From Arthrobacter endolithicus (GTDB lineage Bacteria; Actinomycetota; Actinomycetes; Actinomycetales; Micrococcaceae): a stretch of 64,000 nt of DNA. The DNA lies in contig NZ_JAPNLH010000006.1 of the NCBI RefSeq assembly GCF_026627425.1, forward strand, positions 161,969 through 225,968, written 5' to 3'. This document shows, in pieces, positions 53,461 through 62,134 of the stretch. Numbering within the stretch: the stretch's first letter is position 1; each line of letters begins with the position of its first letter. Made by a program: the position numbers and the translations under genes. Under the pieces are notes generated by a model. It ran no database searches. It worked only from the letters and a program-made list of their open reading frames with translations, and was not told the DNA's origin.

Positions 53461-54951
53461 ATGAAGATCGCAGCCCTCCTCCGAGCTATCGAAATTGCCA
53501 CCAGGCCGATTCATCCCGAGAGCAGGACTGCGTTGGAGCGGCGCTGGGCGCAGCTGCCTGACCACGTCAAAACCCCTGGTCAGCTGCTGGGGCGGGCCGC
53601 CGTCGGATGCGAAGGCACGCACGGGGTGTTCCCTAAATGCAACCTGACCTGCTCACCCTGCTACCACTCGGCCGACGCAAATAAGGTCAGGATCGACGGC
53701 GGCCATACCGTCAAAGGGGTCACGGAGCAGATGGAGTATCTCCGCGGCGTTCGTGGTCCCCGCGCGCACGCACAGTTGATCGGTGGCGAAGTCAGCCTGC
53801 TCCCCGCAGGGGACCACGCCGCGGCGTTGCTGGCCATGCGCGCCAACGGCCGGGAACCGATGTCCATGACCCACGGCGACTTTGACTACCAGTACCTGCT
53901 CGACGTCGTGCTGGGCCCGGAGGGTAGTCCACGCTTTGACAGGATCTCCTTCGCCGCGCACTTTGATTCGTTGATGCGCGGACGCCGGGACGCCGTACGC
54001 CCCCGCGACGAGGCCGAGCTCAACCCGTTCCGGGCACGATTCGCTGACATGTTCACCACCCTTAAACGTGATCACGGCGTCCGCTCGTACATCGCCCACA
54101 ACATGACCGTCACACCTGCCAACCTCGACCAAGTCACCGAGGTGGCCCGGGCCGTGCTGGAGATGCCCTATGACATGCTCTCGTTCCAGCCGGCGGCCTA
54201 CATCGGGGATGACCGCAGGTGGTCAGGAGGATTCGAGGCCGTCTCCATCGACGCCGTGTGGTCCCGGATCGAGGCCGGGGCCGGACATGCCATCCCTTGG
54301 CAGGGCACCCAGTTCGGGGACCCACGCTGCAACAGGACCGCCGTCACCGTCACCGCCGGGACCCGGAGCGCGGCTCTGCTGGACCCGGAGGATCCGCGGG
54401 ACCTTGCGGCCCGCGACCGCGTTCTGGCGCACTTTGGCGGCATGATTTTTGGTGGCACGCCAGGATGGATTGTGGCCGCAAAAATCCTGCGGGCGCTCCT
54501 AGTCCACCTTGGCGACGTTCCTGTCCTGGCGTCCTTCGCCCTGCGCCTTGTTCACCGGGCCGGAGGGCCGGCGGCCGTTGTGGCTGCGGCTTGGAAGCGG
54601 CGGCTGTCCTTCAAAACGTTCGTGGTACACAATTTCATGGATGCCGTCGACGTCGCCCCTGCCTGGGCTCTGATGGAGCAAGGCGTGGCCAGCGAGGACC
54701 CGAAAATCAGGGAAACCCAAGAACGCCTCGGCGCCTGCATGTACACCATGAGCCACCCGGAGACCGGGCAGTTGGTACCCGCCTGCGTCCAGCATTCGGT
54801 TCTGGATGCCGGCGAAAACCTCGGATTGCGCAAAATGCTCCCCATCAGGCCCCTTACGCACCCTCCGGCGAACGGGGATCCTGCCTCCACCGCTCCTGCC
54901 TCCACGGATTCGGTCACCGGCCTGGCCGGCACCCGCACAGGAAAAGGCTGA
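53461..54951 (+). CDS. Radical SAM protein (CNLTCSPCYH type)
   Basis: A 496-residue protein whose cluster motif CNLTCSPCYHSADA is a CxxxCxxC site. Later signatures are MSMTHGDFDYQYLLD, SFQPAAYIGDDRRW, and a hydrophobic region with KILRALLVHLGDVPVLASFALRLVHRAGG, which may touch the membrane. C-terminal cysteines (GACMYTMSHPETGQLVPACVQH) could bind another metal. ATG 53461 is used with GAGGA upstream. The reaction is not known. Neighbours suggest lipid or membrane-substrate work. Confidence 0.82.
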   Translation: MKIAALLRAIEIATRPIHPESRTALERRWAQLPDHVKTPGQLLGRAAVGCEGTHGVFPKCNLTCSPCYHSADANKVRIDGGHTVKGVTEQMEYLRGVRGPRAHAQLIGGEVSLLPAGDHAAALLAMRANGREPMSMTHGDFDYQYLLDVVLGPEGSPRFDRISFAAHFDSLMRGRRDAVRPRDEAELNPFRARFADMFTTLKRDHGVRSYIAHNMTVTPANLDQVTEVARAVLEMPYDMLSFQPAAYIGDDRRWSGGFEAVSIDAVWSRIEAGAGHAIPWQGTQFGDPRCNRTAVTVTAGTRSAALLDPEDPRDLAARDRVLAHFGGMIFGGTPGWIVAAKILRALLVHLGDVPVLASFALRLVHRAGGPAAVVAAAWKRRLSFKTFVVHNFMDAVDVAPAWALMEQGVASEDPKIRETQERLGACMYTMSHPETGQLVPACVQHSVLDAGENLGLRKMLPIRPLTHPPANGDPASTAPASTDSVTGLAGTRTGKG

Positions 54952-55234
54952 CATGCGAAGATTTGGCACCCGCCGCCCACGGTCCGGCATCTACGCCGAA
55001 GACCTTGATCCCCGCAGCCCAACACGTCGCTGACCAAGCCTTTGGATCCGCTGCTGGTCAACGACTTCGGAACCGCCGTCAACGGCTGCGAGGCACCATG
55101 GAACAAGGCGCAGTTCACCATCGTCTACAACTCGGCCACCATCACCGACCCGCCGCACACCCTGGATCAGGCAGACTGGTGATGAACCTCAGAAGTTCCA
55201 TACCGGATTTTCCCTACTCGAAGGAGAACTTCTT
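54952..55234 (+). other. Gap holding a relic of an ABC transporter gene
   Basis: Only a broken coding fragment (55033-55182) can be recognised here. A 26-codon ORF at 54953 next to the radical SAM stop is probably spurious. An AAGGAG at about 55219-55224 serves the next gene. Confidence 0.6.
55033..55182 (+). pseudogene. Fragment of a YnjB-like ABC substrate-binding protein
   Basis: One frame reads NDFGTAVNGCEAPWNKAQFTI then VYNSATITDPPHTLDQADW and a stop. The EAPWxxAQxT pattern and the spacing to the PP-x-T motif match the middle of YnjB (ESPWGGAQLTF, PQPPQTPQ). There is no start codon and no other domain, so it is a remnant of about 49 codons. The partner permease and ATPase genes are absent. 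Confidence 0.6.
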
Positions 55235-55915
55235 GTGAAAAAACCGTCGGTGATTGTTTTTGACGTCAATGAAACCCTTTCGGACATGTCTGCTATGGCA
55301 GAGAGGTTCACCGAGACCGGCGCACCTGCTTCGTTGGCGAAGCTGTGGTTTGCGACCCTGCTGCGGGACGGGTTCGCCCTGACCGTGGCGGGGGATAATC
55401 CCGGCTTCGCCCGGATCGGCGCCGAGGCTCTGCGTGGGCTGCTGCCCGGCGCCGGGATCGACAAGTCTCTGGAGGAGGCGGTCGGGCACATCATGGCTGG
55501 CATGGAGTCCCTGGGCCTGCACCCGGATGTGGCAGCGGGCGTCGGTGCACTAAAAGCGGAAGGCTACCGGCTGATCACCCTCACGAACGGATCGACGCAG
55601 ATTGCGGAAGAATTGTTCGCGCCAGTGGGAATTCTGGACCAATTTGAGGCCCTGCTCTCCGTCGAACAGGCGCCGGCGTGGAAACCAAACCCTGCCGCTT
55701 ACTCCTATGCCGCGGGGGTGTGCCGGACAAGCCCTGAACAGATGCTGCTGGTCGCTGTCCATCCGTGGGATATCCACGGCGCCGCCCGGGCCGGACTGCA
55801 GACGGCGTGGCTCAACCGCACCGGCGCGGCCTACCCCGCCTATTTCAGCGCACCCGACCTTACCCTGACGGCGCTCACCGACCTCCCGGGAGCCCTTCGG
55901 AGCGCCACCCACTGA
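55235..55915 (+). CDS. Haloacid dehalogenase type II family protein
   Basis: A 226-residue HAD-fold protein. Motif I is FDVNETLSDM with the D-x-N pattern of L-2-haloacid dehalogenases; LTNGSTQIAEEL is motif II; KPNPAAYSYA and AVHPWDIHGAARAGLQTAWLNR follow. Start is GTG 55235 after AAGGAG. It may dehalogenate a small acid or hydrolyse a phosphate; the family call is firm, the substrate is not. Confidence 0.85.
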   Translation: MKKPSVIVFDVNETLSDMSAMAERFTETGAPASLAKLWFATLLRDGFALTVAGDNPGFARIGAEALRGLLPGAGIDKSLEEAVGHIMAGMESLGLHPDVAAGVGALKAEGYRLITLTNGSTQIAEELFAPVGILDQFEALLSVEQAPAWKPNPAAYSYAAGVCRTSPEQMLLVAVHPWDIHGAARAGLQTAWLNRTGAAYPAYFSAPDLTLTALTDLPGALRSATH

Positions 55916-56036
55916 GTCTGGGCGGAGTCTTTACTGCCATCTCAACCGTTGAATAGTCCGCCGGGTCCGCAGGAAAAAGCGAGGAACCCCAGGCGGGACT
56001 TGATGAGGTCGCCACAGTAACTCTATGACGGGCGGT

Positions 56037-56591
56037 TCAACAGTTCCCGTATCTACTCCGGCAGCTATCTACTCCGGCATCGTAGTCACCACATGAGGCG
56101 TTTGCCTCGCGTGCCAGCAGGCTTTCCTTCACGGCCAGACCCCAGCGGAAGCCGCCCAGCGTCCCGTCCGTGCGGACTACCCGGTGGCACGGCACGAACA
56201 GCGCTGCTGCGTTGAACGCGCAGGCACTGGCCGCGGCCCGGACTGCCGCCGGATTACCGGCCAGCAGTGCGTATTCGGTGTAGCTCACGGGCTTCCCGGG
56301 GGAAACCGTCCGCAGGACTTCCCACGCGTGTGCCCGGAACGGCCCGGATTTCTGCAGCACCGGCACCTGCATGATGTCGCTGGCTTGCCCGTCGTAATAG
56401 GCGGTGACGGCGTCGGATATGGATCCAAGGGACGCCACTGCGGTGTAGCCGGTGGGGCGGAGCAGTGCATGGATCTGGCCGGTCAATTCGTCCAGCTCGG
56501 CGGTCCAGCCAGCGGACAGCACGGCGCCCTCGGCGGCAACAATGGTGAAGGGTCCGTCCGGCGTGCTCATAGTCAAGGTTTCGGCGATCAT
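56037..56591 (-). CDS. ogt: Methylated-DNA-protein-cysteine methyltransferase
   Basis: Suicide repair of O6-methylguanine. The 184 residues hold the active-site motif PCHRVVR and GGFRWGL, with the helix AAASACAFNAAALFVPC. The ATG overlaps the upstream Ada-AlkA stop by 4 bases, so the two are coupled. Cysteine residues at the very C-terminus (SCRSRYGNC) are unusual. Confidence 0.94.
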   Translation of the reverse strand: MIAETLTMSTPDGPFTIVAAEGAVLSAGWTAELDELTGQIHALLRPTGYTAVASLGSISDAVTAYYDGQASDIMQVPVLQKSGPFRAHAWEVLRTVSPGKPVSYTEYALLAGNPAAVRAAASACAFNAAALFVPCHRVVRTDGTLGGFRWGLAVKESLLAREANASCGDYDAGVDSCRSRYGNC

Positions 56592-58171
56592 TGTGATGCC
56601 CTCTCAATGCGTGTGGTTGATGGAGCTTCTGCAGGAGCTGTTGTAGTCGGTACTGCGGTGGCGGCACGCCAAAGATGCATGGTCGCGTAGGAACGCCAGG
56701 GGCTGAAGCGCGCTGCATAGCCCGTCAGCACCGACGCCCCAATCCCCGCAGCCGCGCCCGCGTCACCCCCGCTGGCCTGGCCGACCGGGCTTTCGCTTAG
56801 CCTGGCGAAGCCGTTGCGGACGGCCGCATCAGTGGGCAGAAAAATATCCGGCGCCCCGAGCACCCGCATTGCAACGTAGCCAACCGTCCACGGACCGATC
56901 CCGGGCAGCGGCAACAGCTTGGCGCTCAGTGACGTCAGGTCATCTTCAAGTCCGATGGCCAACTCGCCAGTGGCCAGCATGCGGGCGACAGCGCAGACCG
57001 ATTCGATCCGTTTGCGCGGTCCGCGCAGAATTTCCGGACCGTATTCGGCAATCAGCTCCGGCGTGGGGAAATGCCGCAGTAACGTCCCCGACGGGGTCCG
57101 GCCGGTAAGTCCGACGGCGGCCAACTGGTTGAGCGCGGTACGTGCGGCCGCGACGGTAATCTGCTGGCCGATCATGGCCCGAATCAGAATTTCGCCGGCA
57201 TCCAGTGCGCCGGGCAGGCGGATTCCGGGAAGCATCGCGACGCGGCGGGCCATACCGGGCTCCACACTCAACACGGCATCTATCCCGGCAGGGTCCGCAT
57301 CAAGGTCGAGGAGCCGGCGCACGCGGCTGAGCAGGGCCGGCAGGTCGCGCAGATCCTCCAGCCGTGCGGAGAGTTCCAGCGCAGTCCCCGTCCAGCGCAG
57401 CTCAAAACAACCGTGCCCGCAGGGCAGAGCCAGGGCCCGGGCATACCGGCTTGCGTTCCCCTCCTCGACACCCAGCACGGAACGCGCGGCCAGGAACGCG
57501 AAGATTCCCGGATCGAAGGGTTTTCTGAACGGCAGGGCCAGGGAGAGTTCGGCCGGCGGGCCTGCCGTCGATCCGGGAACTGCCGGGCTGGACGATGGAA
57601 CGTGCGGATGCCGGTGCTGACCCCGCGTCCGGAGCGCCGTTGGCGTCATCGAAAATACCTCGGCGACCGTTTCATTAAACTGGCGGACGCTGCTGAAGCC
57701 GGCGGCGAAGGCAATATCGGATGCCTTAATGTCCGTTGCCGTTAGCAGTGTGCGGGCCGTCTGGGCGCGGCTGGCGCGAGCCAGTGCCAGCGGGCCGGCC
57801 CCTAGCTCGGCGGTCATGATCCTATTTAACTGCCGGCTGGAGTAGCCCAGGCGGGCGGACAGTTCCGGCACACCGCCCCGGTCCATGACGCCGTCGGCAA
57901 TTAACCGCATGGCGCGTGCGGCCACATCCGAGCGGACGTTCCACTCCGGACTGCCGGGGACCGCTTCGGGAAGGCAGCGTTTGCAGGCGCGGTACCCGGC
58001 CTCGTGGGCCGCAGCCGAAGTGCGGAAGAAGGAAACATTGGCGGGCTTCGGGGTCCTGGCGGGGCAGGAGGGGCGGCAGTAGATGCCGGTAGTGCGCACC
58101 GCAGTGAAGAACTGCCCGTCGAATCGGGCGTCCCGGGATTCGATCACCCGGTACTGCTGCGAAAAGTCCAT
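56588..58171 (-). CDS. Ada-AlkA fusion: DNA-3-methyladenine glycosylase with Ada regulatory domain
   Basis: A 527-residue protein with an N-terminal Ada zinc site (GIYCRPSCPARTPK and CKRCLPEAV, four cysteines), an AraC-type helix-turn-helix (ELSARLGYSSRQLNRIM and FSSVRQFNETVAEVF), and a C-terminal AlkA domain with LPGIGPWTVGYVAMRVLG and the catalytic Asp in FLPTDAAVRN. The Ada Cys should sense methylphosphotriesters and induce the operon. Start MDFSQQYRVIESRD is chosen over an upstream ATG at 58246. Confidence 0.94.
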   Translation of the reverse strand: MDFSQQYRVIESRDARFDGQFFTAVRTTGIYCRPSCPARTPKPANVSFFRTSAAAHEAGYRACKRCLPEAVPGSPEWNVRSDVAARAMRLIADGVMDRGGVPELSARLGYSSRQLNRIMTAELGAGPLALARASRAQTARTLLTATDIKASDIAFAAGFSSVRQFNETVAEVFSMTPTALRTRGQHRHPHVPSSSPAVPGSTAGPPAELSLALPFRKPFDPGIFAFLAARSVLGVEEGNASRYARALALPCGHGCFELRWTGTALELSARLEDLRDLPALLSRVRRLLDLDADPAGIDAVLSVEPGMARRVAMLPGIRLPGALDAGEILIRAMIGQQITVAAARTALNQLAAVGLTGRTPSGTLLRHFPTPELIAEYGPEILRGPRKRIESVCAVARMLATGELAIGLEDDLTSLSAKLLPLPGIGPWTVGYVAMRVLGAPDIFLPTDAAVRNGFARLSESPVGQASGGDAGAAAGIGASVLTGYAARFSPWRSYATMHLWRAATAVPTTTAPAEAPSTTRIERASQ

Positions 58172-58277
58172 GACTCCATGTTCGCAGGGATCGGGGTGCT
58201 TCGCTGGCGGAAATCGGACATGGCGGGGCTGCCGATTGCGGCGCATAGGCGACTCGTATCATCGAACCGGGGACTGC

Positions 58278-58283
58278 TACGGT
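58278..58283 (+). promoter_or_regulatory. -10 element for a leaderless mpg gene
   Basis: TACGGT ends 6 bases before the ATG at 58290. Confidence 0.5.
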
Positions 58284-58289
58284 TTTGCC

Positions 58290-58937
58290 ATGGCCGCCAA
58301 ATTCGAGCTGCTGGAACTGCTCCAGCAGCCCTCCGTTGTTGTTGCACCCAGATTACTCGGCGCCGTCGTTCGGCATCGAAGCGCCGAAGGCACCGTCGGC
58401 ATCCGCCTGACGGAGGTTGAGGCGTACATGGGGCCAGCAGACTCTTCTACACCGGATCCGGGAGCGCACAGCTACCGCGGACAGACACCGAGGAACACCT
58501 CCATGTTCGGACCGGCCGGGCACTTCTACGTCTACTTCACCTACGGTATGCACTATTGCGCCAACCTGGTGTGCTCACCGGCTGGTACATCCTCCGGTTG
58601 CCTGATGAGGGCGGGGGAAGTTGTCGAAGGCCACGAGCTGGCGCGGACCCGCCGACCGGCTGCCCGCAAGGACAAGGAACTGGCGCAGGGCCCGGCTCGG
58701 CTGGCCTCGGCATTGGCGATGGATCTGAACCACAACGGTGCCTGGGCTCTTGGCGGGGATTTCAGTATTGAATTGGGGCCTGCAATGGAGCCGGACGATA
58801 TTCTCACCGGGCCCAGAGTGGGATTGGGCGGACCCGGCGGATCGGCAGATTACCCGTGGCGGTTCTGGATTGCCGCAGATCCTACTGTTTCCCGTTACAA
58901 GCCCGCTGTAGTGCGAAAACGGCCTGCTGTTCCATAA
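58290..58937 (+). CDS. DNA-3-methyladenine glycosylase, AAG/Mpg type
   Basis: Base excision enzyme of the alkyladenine glycosylase fold. The 215 residues have TEVEAYMGPADS, SYRGQTPRNTSMFGPAGH and VYFTYGMHYCANLVC. It diverges from the Ada-AlkA gene; together with ogt this forms an alkylation repair cluster with two unrelated glycosylases. Confidence 0.93.
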   Translation: MAAKFELLELLQQPSVVVAPRLLGAVVRHRSAEGTVGIRLTEVEAYMGPADSSTPDPGAHSYRGQTPRNTSMFGPAGHFYVYFTYGMHYCANLVCSPAGTSSGCLMRAGEVVEGHELARTRRPAARKDKELAQGPARLASALAMDLNHNGAWALGGDFSIELGPAMEPDDILTGPRVGLGGPGGSADYPWRFWIAADPTVSRYKPAVVRKRPAVP

Positions 58938-59087
58938 TTGCAGAGCGCAGGGAACTAACGGCGCTCCGCGCAGCTGCACCAGCCCTGTGGCCCAAGGGCC
59001 CGCCAGCGTCGTCGGTTTTCCACAAAGCCGTCCGCCGGGAGGAGGCGCGATCGTGACGTGCGGGCCGGCTTCCCTCAGCGATGCGGG

Positions 59088-59093
59088 TACCGT
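59088..59093 (+). promoter_or_regulatory. -10 element for a leaderless apt gene
   Basis: TACCGT ends 6 bases before the GTG at 59100. Confidence 0.5.
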
Positions 59094-59099
59094 GGAGAC

Positions 59100-59672
59100 G
59101 TGACTTCTGCTGCTTCCGCCGTACCCGCGCCGCGCACAATGCCGCCCCGCGAAGGGGTTGAATCCATCATTTCGCGGCTGACCAAGACGGTTCCGGATTA
59201 TCCGCAGCCGGGGATTTCCTTCAAGGACCTGACACCGGTTTTCGCCGACGGACCCGCGTTTCATTCGGTCGTCGCTGCGTTGGTGGAGCCATTTGCGGGC
59301 CGGTTTGACGCCGTCGCCGGCGTTGAAGCGCGCGGTTTCCTGCTGGCGGCCGCGGCGGCCTACGCCACGGGAACGGGCGTCATTACGGTCCGCAAGGCGG
59401 GAAAGCTGCCGCGGGAGGTTTACCGGGAGGAATACGCGCTGGAGTACGGCCGGGCCGCGCTGGAGTTGCACAAGGGCGATGTCCCGGCGGGTAGCCGTGT
59501 ACTGATTCTTGACGATGTACTGGCCACCGGCGGCACCCTTTCCGCTGCAGCACGGCTTTTTGAACGCGCCGGCGTGCATGTGGCGGGTTTCGGCGTCGTG
59601 CTTGAGCTCGGGGAACTGCGTGGCCGAGCGTCTCTGGCAGGCCACCGGGTGCGTTCACTGATGCGGCTTTAG
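59100..59672 (+). CDS. apt: Adenine phosphoribosyltransferase
   Basis: Purine salvage enzyme making AMP from adenine and PRPP. The 190 residues have GISFKDLTPVFADG, VAGVEARGFLLAAA and the PRPP loop VLILDDVLATGGTLSAA. The GTG at 59100 fits a leaderless promoter; a shorter ATG start (MPPREGVES) is possible. Confidence 0.93.
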   Translation: MTSAASAVPAPRTMPPREGVESIISRLTKTVPDYPQPGISFKDLTPVFADGPAFHSVVAALVEPFAGRFDAVAGVEARGFLLAAAAAYATGTGVITVRKAGKLPREVYREEYALEYGRAALELHKGDVPAGSRVLILDDVLATGGTLSAAARLFERAGVHVAGFGVVLELGELRGRASLAGHRVRSLMRL

Positions 59673-59749
59673 CCCCTGCGGCGTCGAGTACGACGGCGCG
59701 TGTGGCAGCCGTGAAGAAGCGCCGTCCGGCACGCAGAATAAGCGTCGTC

Positions 59750-59768
59750 CGCGCGTTTGAGACGCGCG
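59750..59768. promoter_or_regulatory. Inverted repeat before the HelD-like gene
   Basis: CGCGCGT and ACGCGCG are 7-base arms around TTGAG. It lies about 25 bases before a TAGAAT -10-like element (59794-59799), a place suited to an operator. Confidence 0.5.
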
Positions 59769-59833
59769 CCATATGAGAAGCGGGAAATACCGGTAGAATG
59801 GACGGTCTGCCTTTTGCGAAAGGGATCGCCGCA

Positions 59834-62074
59834 ATGCTTGATGCTGAACTCGCCCATGAGCGGGAGTACGTAGCGGGGCTTTACACCCGTTTGGATGAAC
59901 TGCGTGAGGAGAAACTGCGACAGCTGGAGCAGGTCCGGCGCAGTACGGCCATGGGGACCCATCAGATGAGGTCCGAGCGGGACGCATTTGCCTCACTTTA
60001 TGAGAACCGCCTGGCACAGCTGAATGCGGTGGATGACAAACTCGCATTCGGCCGCTTGGATTTGGATTCCGGGGAGACCCGTTACATCGGCAGAATCGGT
60101 TTGTCCACCGAGGACCTGCAGCAGTTAATGGTGGATTGGCGCGCGCCGGAGGCCGGAACCTTCTATCAGGCAACTGCCTTTGAACGCCAAGGCGTGCGCC
60201 GCCGCAGGCATTTGATCCTGAGCGGGCGTGACGTGAAGGCCATCGAAGATGATGTGCTGGATTCGCACATGCTCATGGAGGGGACCTCGCTGCAGGGTGA
60301 GGGCGCGTTACTGGCGGCGCTCAATTCCAAGCGGACCGGGCGGATGTCGGACATTGTTGGCACCATCCAGGCTGAGCAGGACAGGATAATCCGTGCCCCG
60401 CTCTCGGGCGCGCTCGTGGTGCAGGGCGGTCCCGGCACGGGCAAGACGGCTGTCGCACTGCACCGGGCAGCCTACCTGCTGTACACGCACCGGGACCGGC
60501 TGAAGTCTGCCGGCGTCCTACTGGTGGGACCGTCGTCGTCATTTATGAAGTACATTGAGCGCGTGCTGCCGTCCTTGGGCGAGACCGGTGTGGTGATGGC
60601 CAGCGTGGGGCGGCTGATGCCCGGGATTGTAGGCGCGGCGGGTGAAGATCCCGAGACTGCCGAGATCAAGGGCCGGCTGCTGATGGCGGAGGTGATCCGC
60701 AATGCCGTTGCGAACCGGCAGCGGATTCCGGCGCAGGATATCAAGCTCGACGTCGAAGGTACTACGCTGCTGCTGACGCAACGGCAGGTCCGGCGCGCCC
60801 GGGACAAGGCCCGCGCCACGGGGAAGCCGCACAACGAAGCGCGGCTGACGTTCGTGCGGATTCTGCTGCGCGAGCTGACCGAGCAGCTGACGGATCATAT
60901 CGAATCGTCGGGCTTCGGCAATACGGCGGATCGCGCGTATCTGGCGGAGGACGTTCGGCAGGCACGGGAGGTGCGCATCGCGCTGAATCTGGCGTGGATG
61001 CCGATGACGCCGCAAAAGCTGGTGGCCGAGCTGTTCAGCAAAACGGCCATTCTGGACGCTTCGGCACCGATGCTCAGTGTCAAGGAGCGGGAGTTGCTGC
61101 GCCGCGGGGCGGATTCGCCGTGGACGGAGGCGGACGTTCCATTGCTGGACGAGGCGGCTGAGCTGCTCGGCGAGCAGGATGCCACCGGCGGCCGGAACCA
61201 GGCTGCCCACGAAGCGGAAAGGCGCCGGGACATCGCCAATGCCGAGCGTGCGATTGACAATATGACCCAGGCCATGGCGGATTCCGGCGTGGATGGGATT
61301 CTCACCGCGGAGGACTTGGCGGACCATAACGCCGTGCAGGAGAATCGGCTCACGCCCGCCGATCGAGCCTTGACGGACCGGACGTGGGCGTTTGGCCACA
61401 TTGTGGTGGATGAGGCGCAGGAGCTCTCGGCTATGCAGTGGCGCCTGCTGGTGCGTCGTTGCCCGGTCAAATCCTTCACCATCGTCGGTGATATTGCGCA
61501 GACGAGCTCGTCCTCGGGAGCCGGATCCTGGCAACAGGCACTGGCACCGTTCGTGGGGGATCGCTGGCAGCTGGAGGAACTCACGGTGAACTACCGGACG
61601 CCGGCGCAGATTGCCGAAGCGGCGGTGCGAATGGCGAATGCGGCCGGCCAGAGGGTTTCCGCGCCCAAGGCGGTCCGCGAGGGGCTGTGGGATCCGGTGG
61701 TCGATCGCGTCGCCTCGGACGAGTTGCTGTCTAAGCTCGTGGCGGTTGTACCCGAGGAAATGACGGCGATCGACGGCGGCCTGTTGGCCGTGATTACCCC
61801 GCGCAGCCAGGTCCGGGCCGCTGCCGACGCGCTGCGCACTGTTTACGGTCGGCGGATCGGGCACGGGGCAGGCTCGATTGAACAGGACATCGTGGTGATG
61901 GACCCGCATGAGGCGAAAGGGCTGGAGTTCGACGGCGTCATCATCGTCGAGCCGTCGGCCCTCCTAGTGGGCAACGCCGGGAGGGTGGGGGACCTGTACG
62001 TCTCGATGACCAGGCCCACGCAGCGGCTGCGGCTGATTACCTCGACGGCGCTTCCGGCCGGAATCGAGGGCTGA
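59834..62074 (+). CDS. HelD-family RNA polymerase-associated ATPase (UvrD/Rep-like)
   Basis: A 746-residue superfamily 1 NTPase. The N-terminal antiparallel coiled coil (HEREYVAGLYTRLDELREEK and on) is typical of HelD; Walker A is GGPGTGKTAVALHRAAYLL, Walker B region VVDEAQELSAMQWRLL, and the C-terminal MDPHEAKGLEFDGVIIVEP. HelD frees stalled RNA polymerase; some actinobacterial relatives (HelR) give rifamycin tolerance. ATG 59834 after AAAGGGA is preferred because the upstream in-frame ATG at 59798 falls inside the -10 element. Confidence 0.88.
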   Translation: MLDAELAHEREYVAGLYTRLDELREEKLRQLEQVRRSTAMGTHQMRSERDAFASLYENRLAQLNAVDDKLAFGRLDLDSGETRYIGRIGLSTEDLQQLMVDWRAPEAGTFYQATAFERQGVRRRRHLILSGRDVKAIEDDVLDSHMLMEGTSLQGEGALLAALNSKRTGRMSDIVGTIQAEQDRIIRAPLSGALVVQGGPGTGKTAVALHRAAYLLYTHRDRLKSAGVLLVGPSSSFMKYIERVLPSLGETGVVMASVGRLMPGIVGAAGEDPETAEIKGRLLMAEVIRNAVANRQRIPAQDIKLDVEGTTLLLTQRQVRRARDKARATGKPHNEARLTFVRILLRELTEQLTDHIESSGFGNTADRAYLAEDVRQAREVRIALNLAWMPMTPQKLVAELFSKTAILDASAPMLSVKERELLRRGADSPWTEADVPLLDEAAELLGEQDATGGRNQAAHEAERRRDIANAERAIDNMTQAMADSGVDGILTAEDLADHNAVQENRLTPADRALTDRTWAFGHIVVDEAQELSAMQWRLLVRRCPVKSFTIVGDIAQTSSSSGAGSWQQALAPFVGDRWQLEELTVNYRTPAQIAEAAVRMANAAGQRVSAPKAVREGLWDPVVDRVASDELLSKLVAVVPEEMTAIDGGLLAVITPRSQVRAAADALRTVYGRRIGHGAGSIEQDIVVMDPHEAKGLEFDGVIIVEPSALLVGNAGRVGDLYVSMTRPTQRLRLITSTALPAGIEG

Positions 62075-62122
62075 GCGCCACGACGCTGCGGACCGAAGGC
62101 GGGCCAACCGCCGTCGGGCTGG

Positions 62123-62128
62123 TAATTT
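62123..62128 (+). promoter_or_regulatory. -10 element for leaderless tyrS
   Basis: TAATTT ends 6 bases before the GTG at 62135. Confidence 0.5.
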
Positions 62129-62134
62129 TGAACT

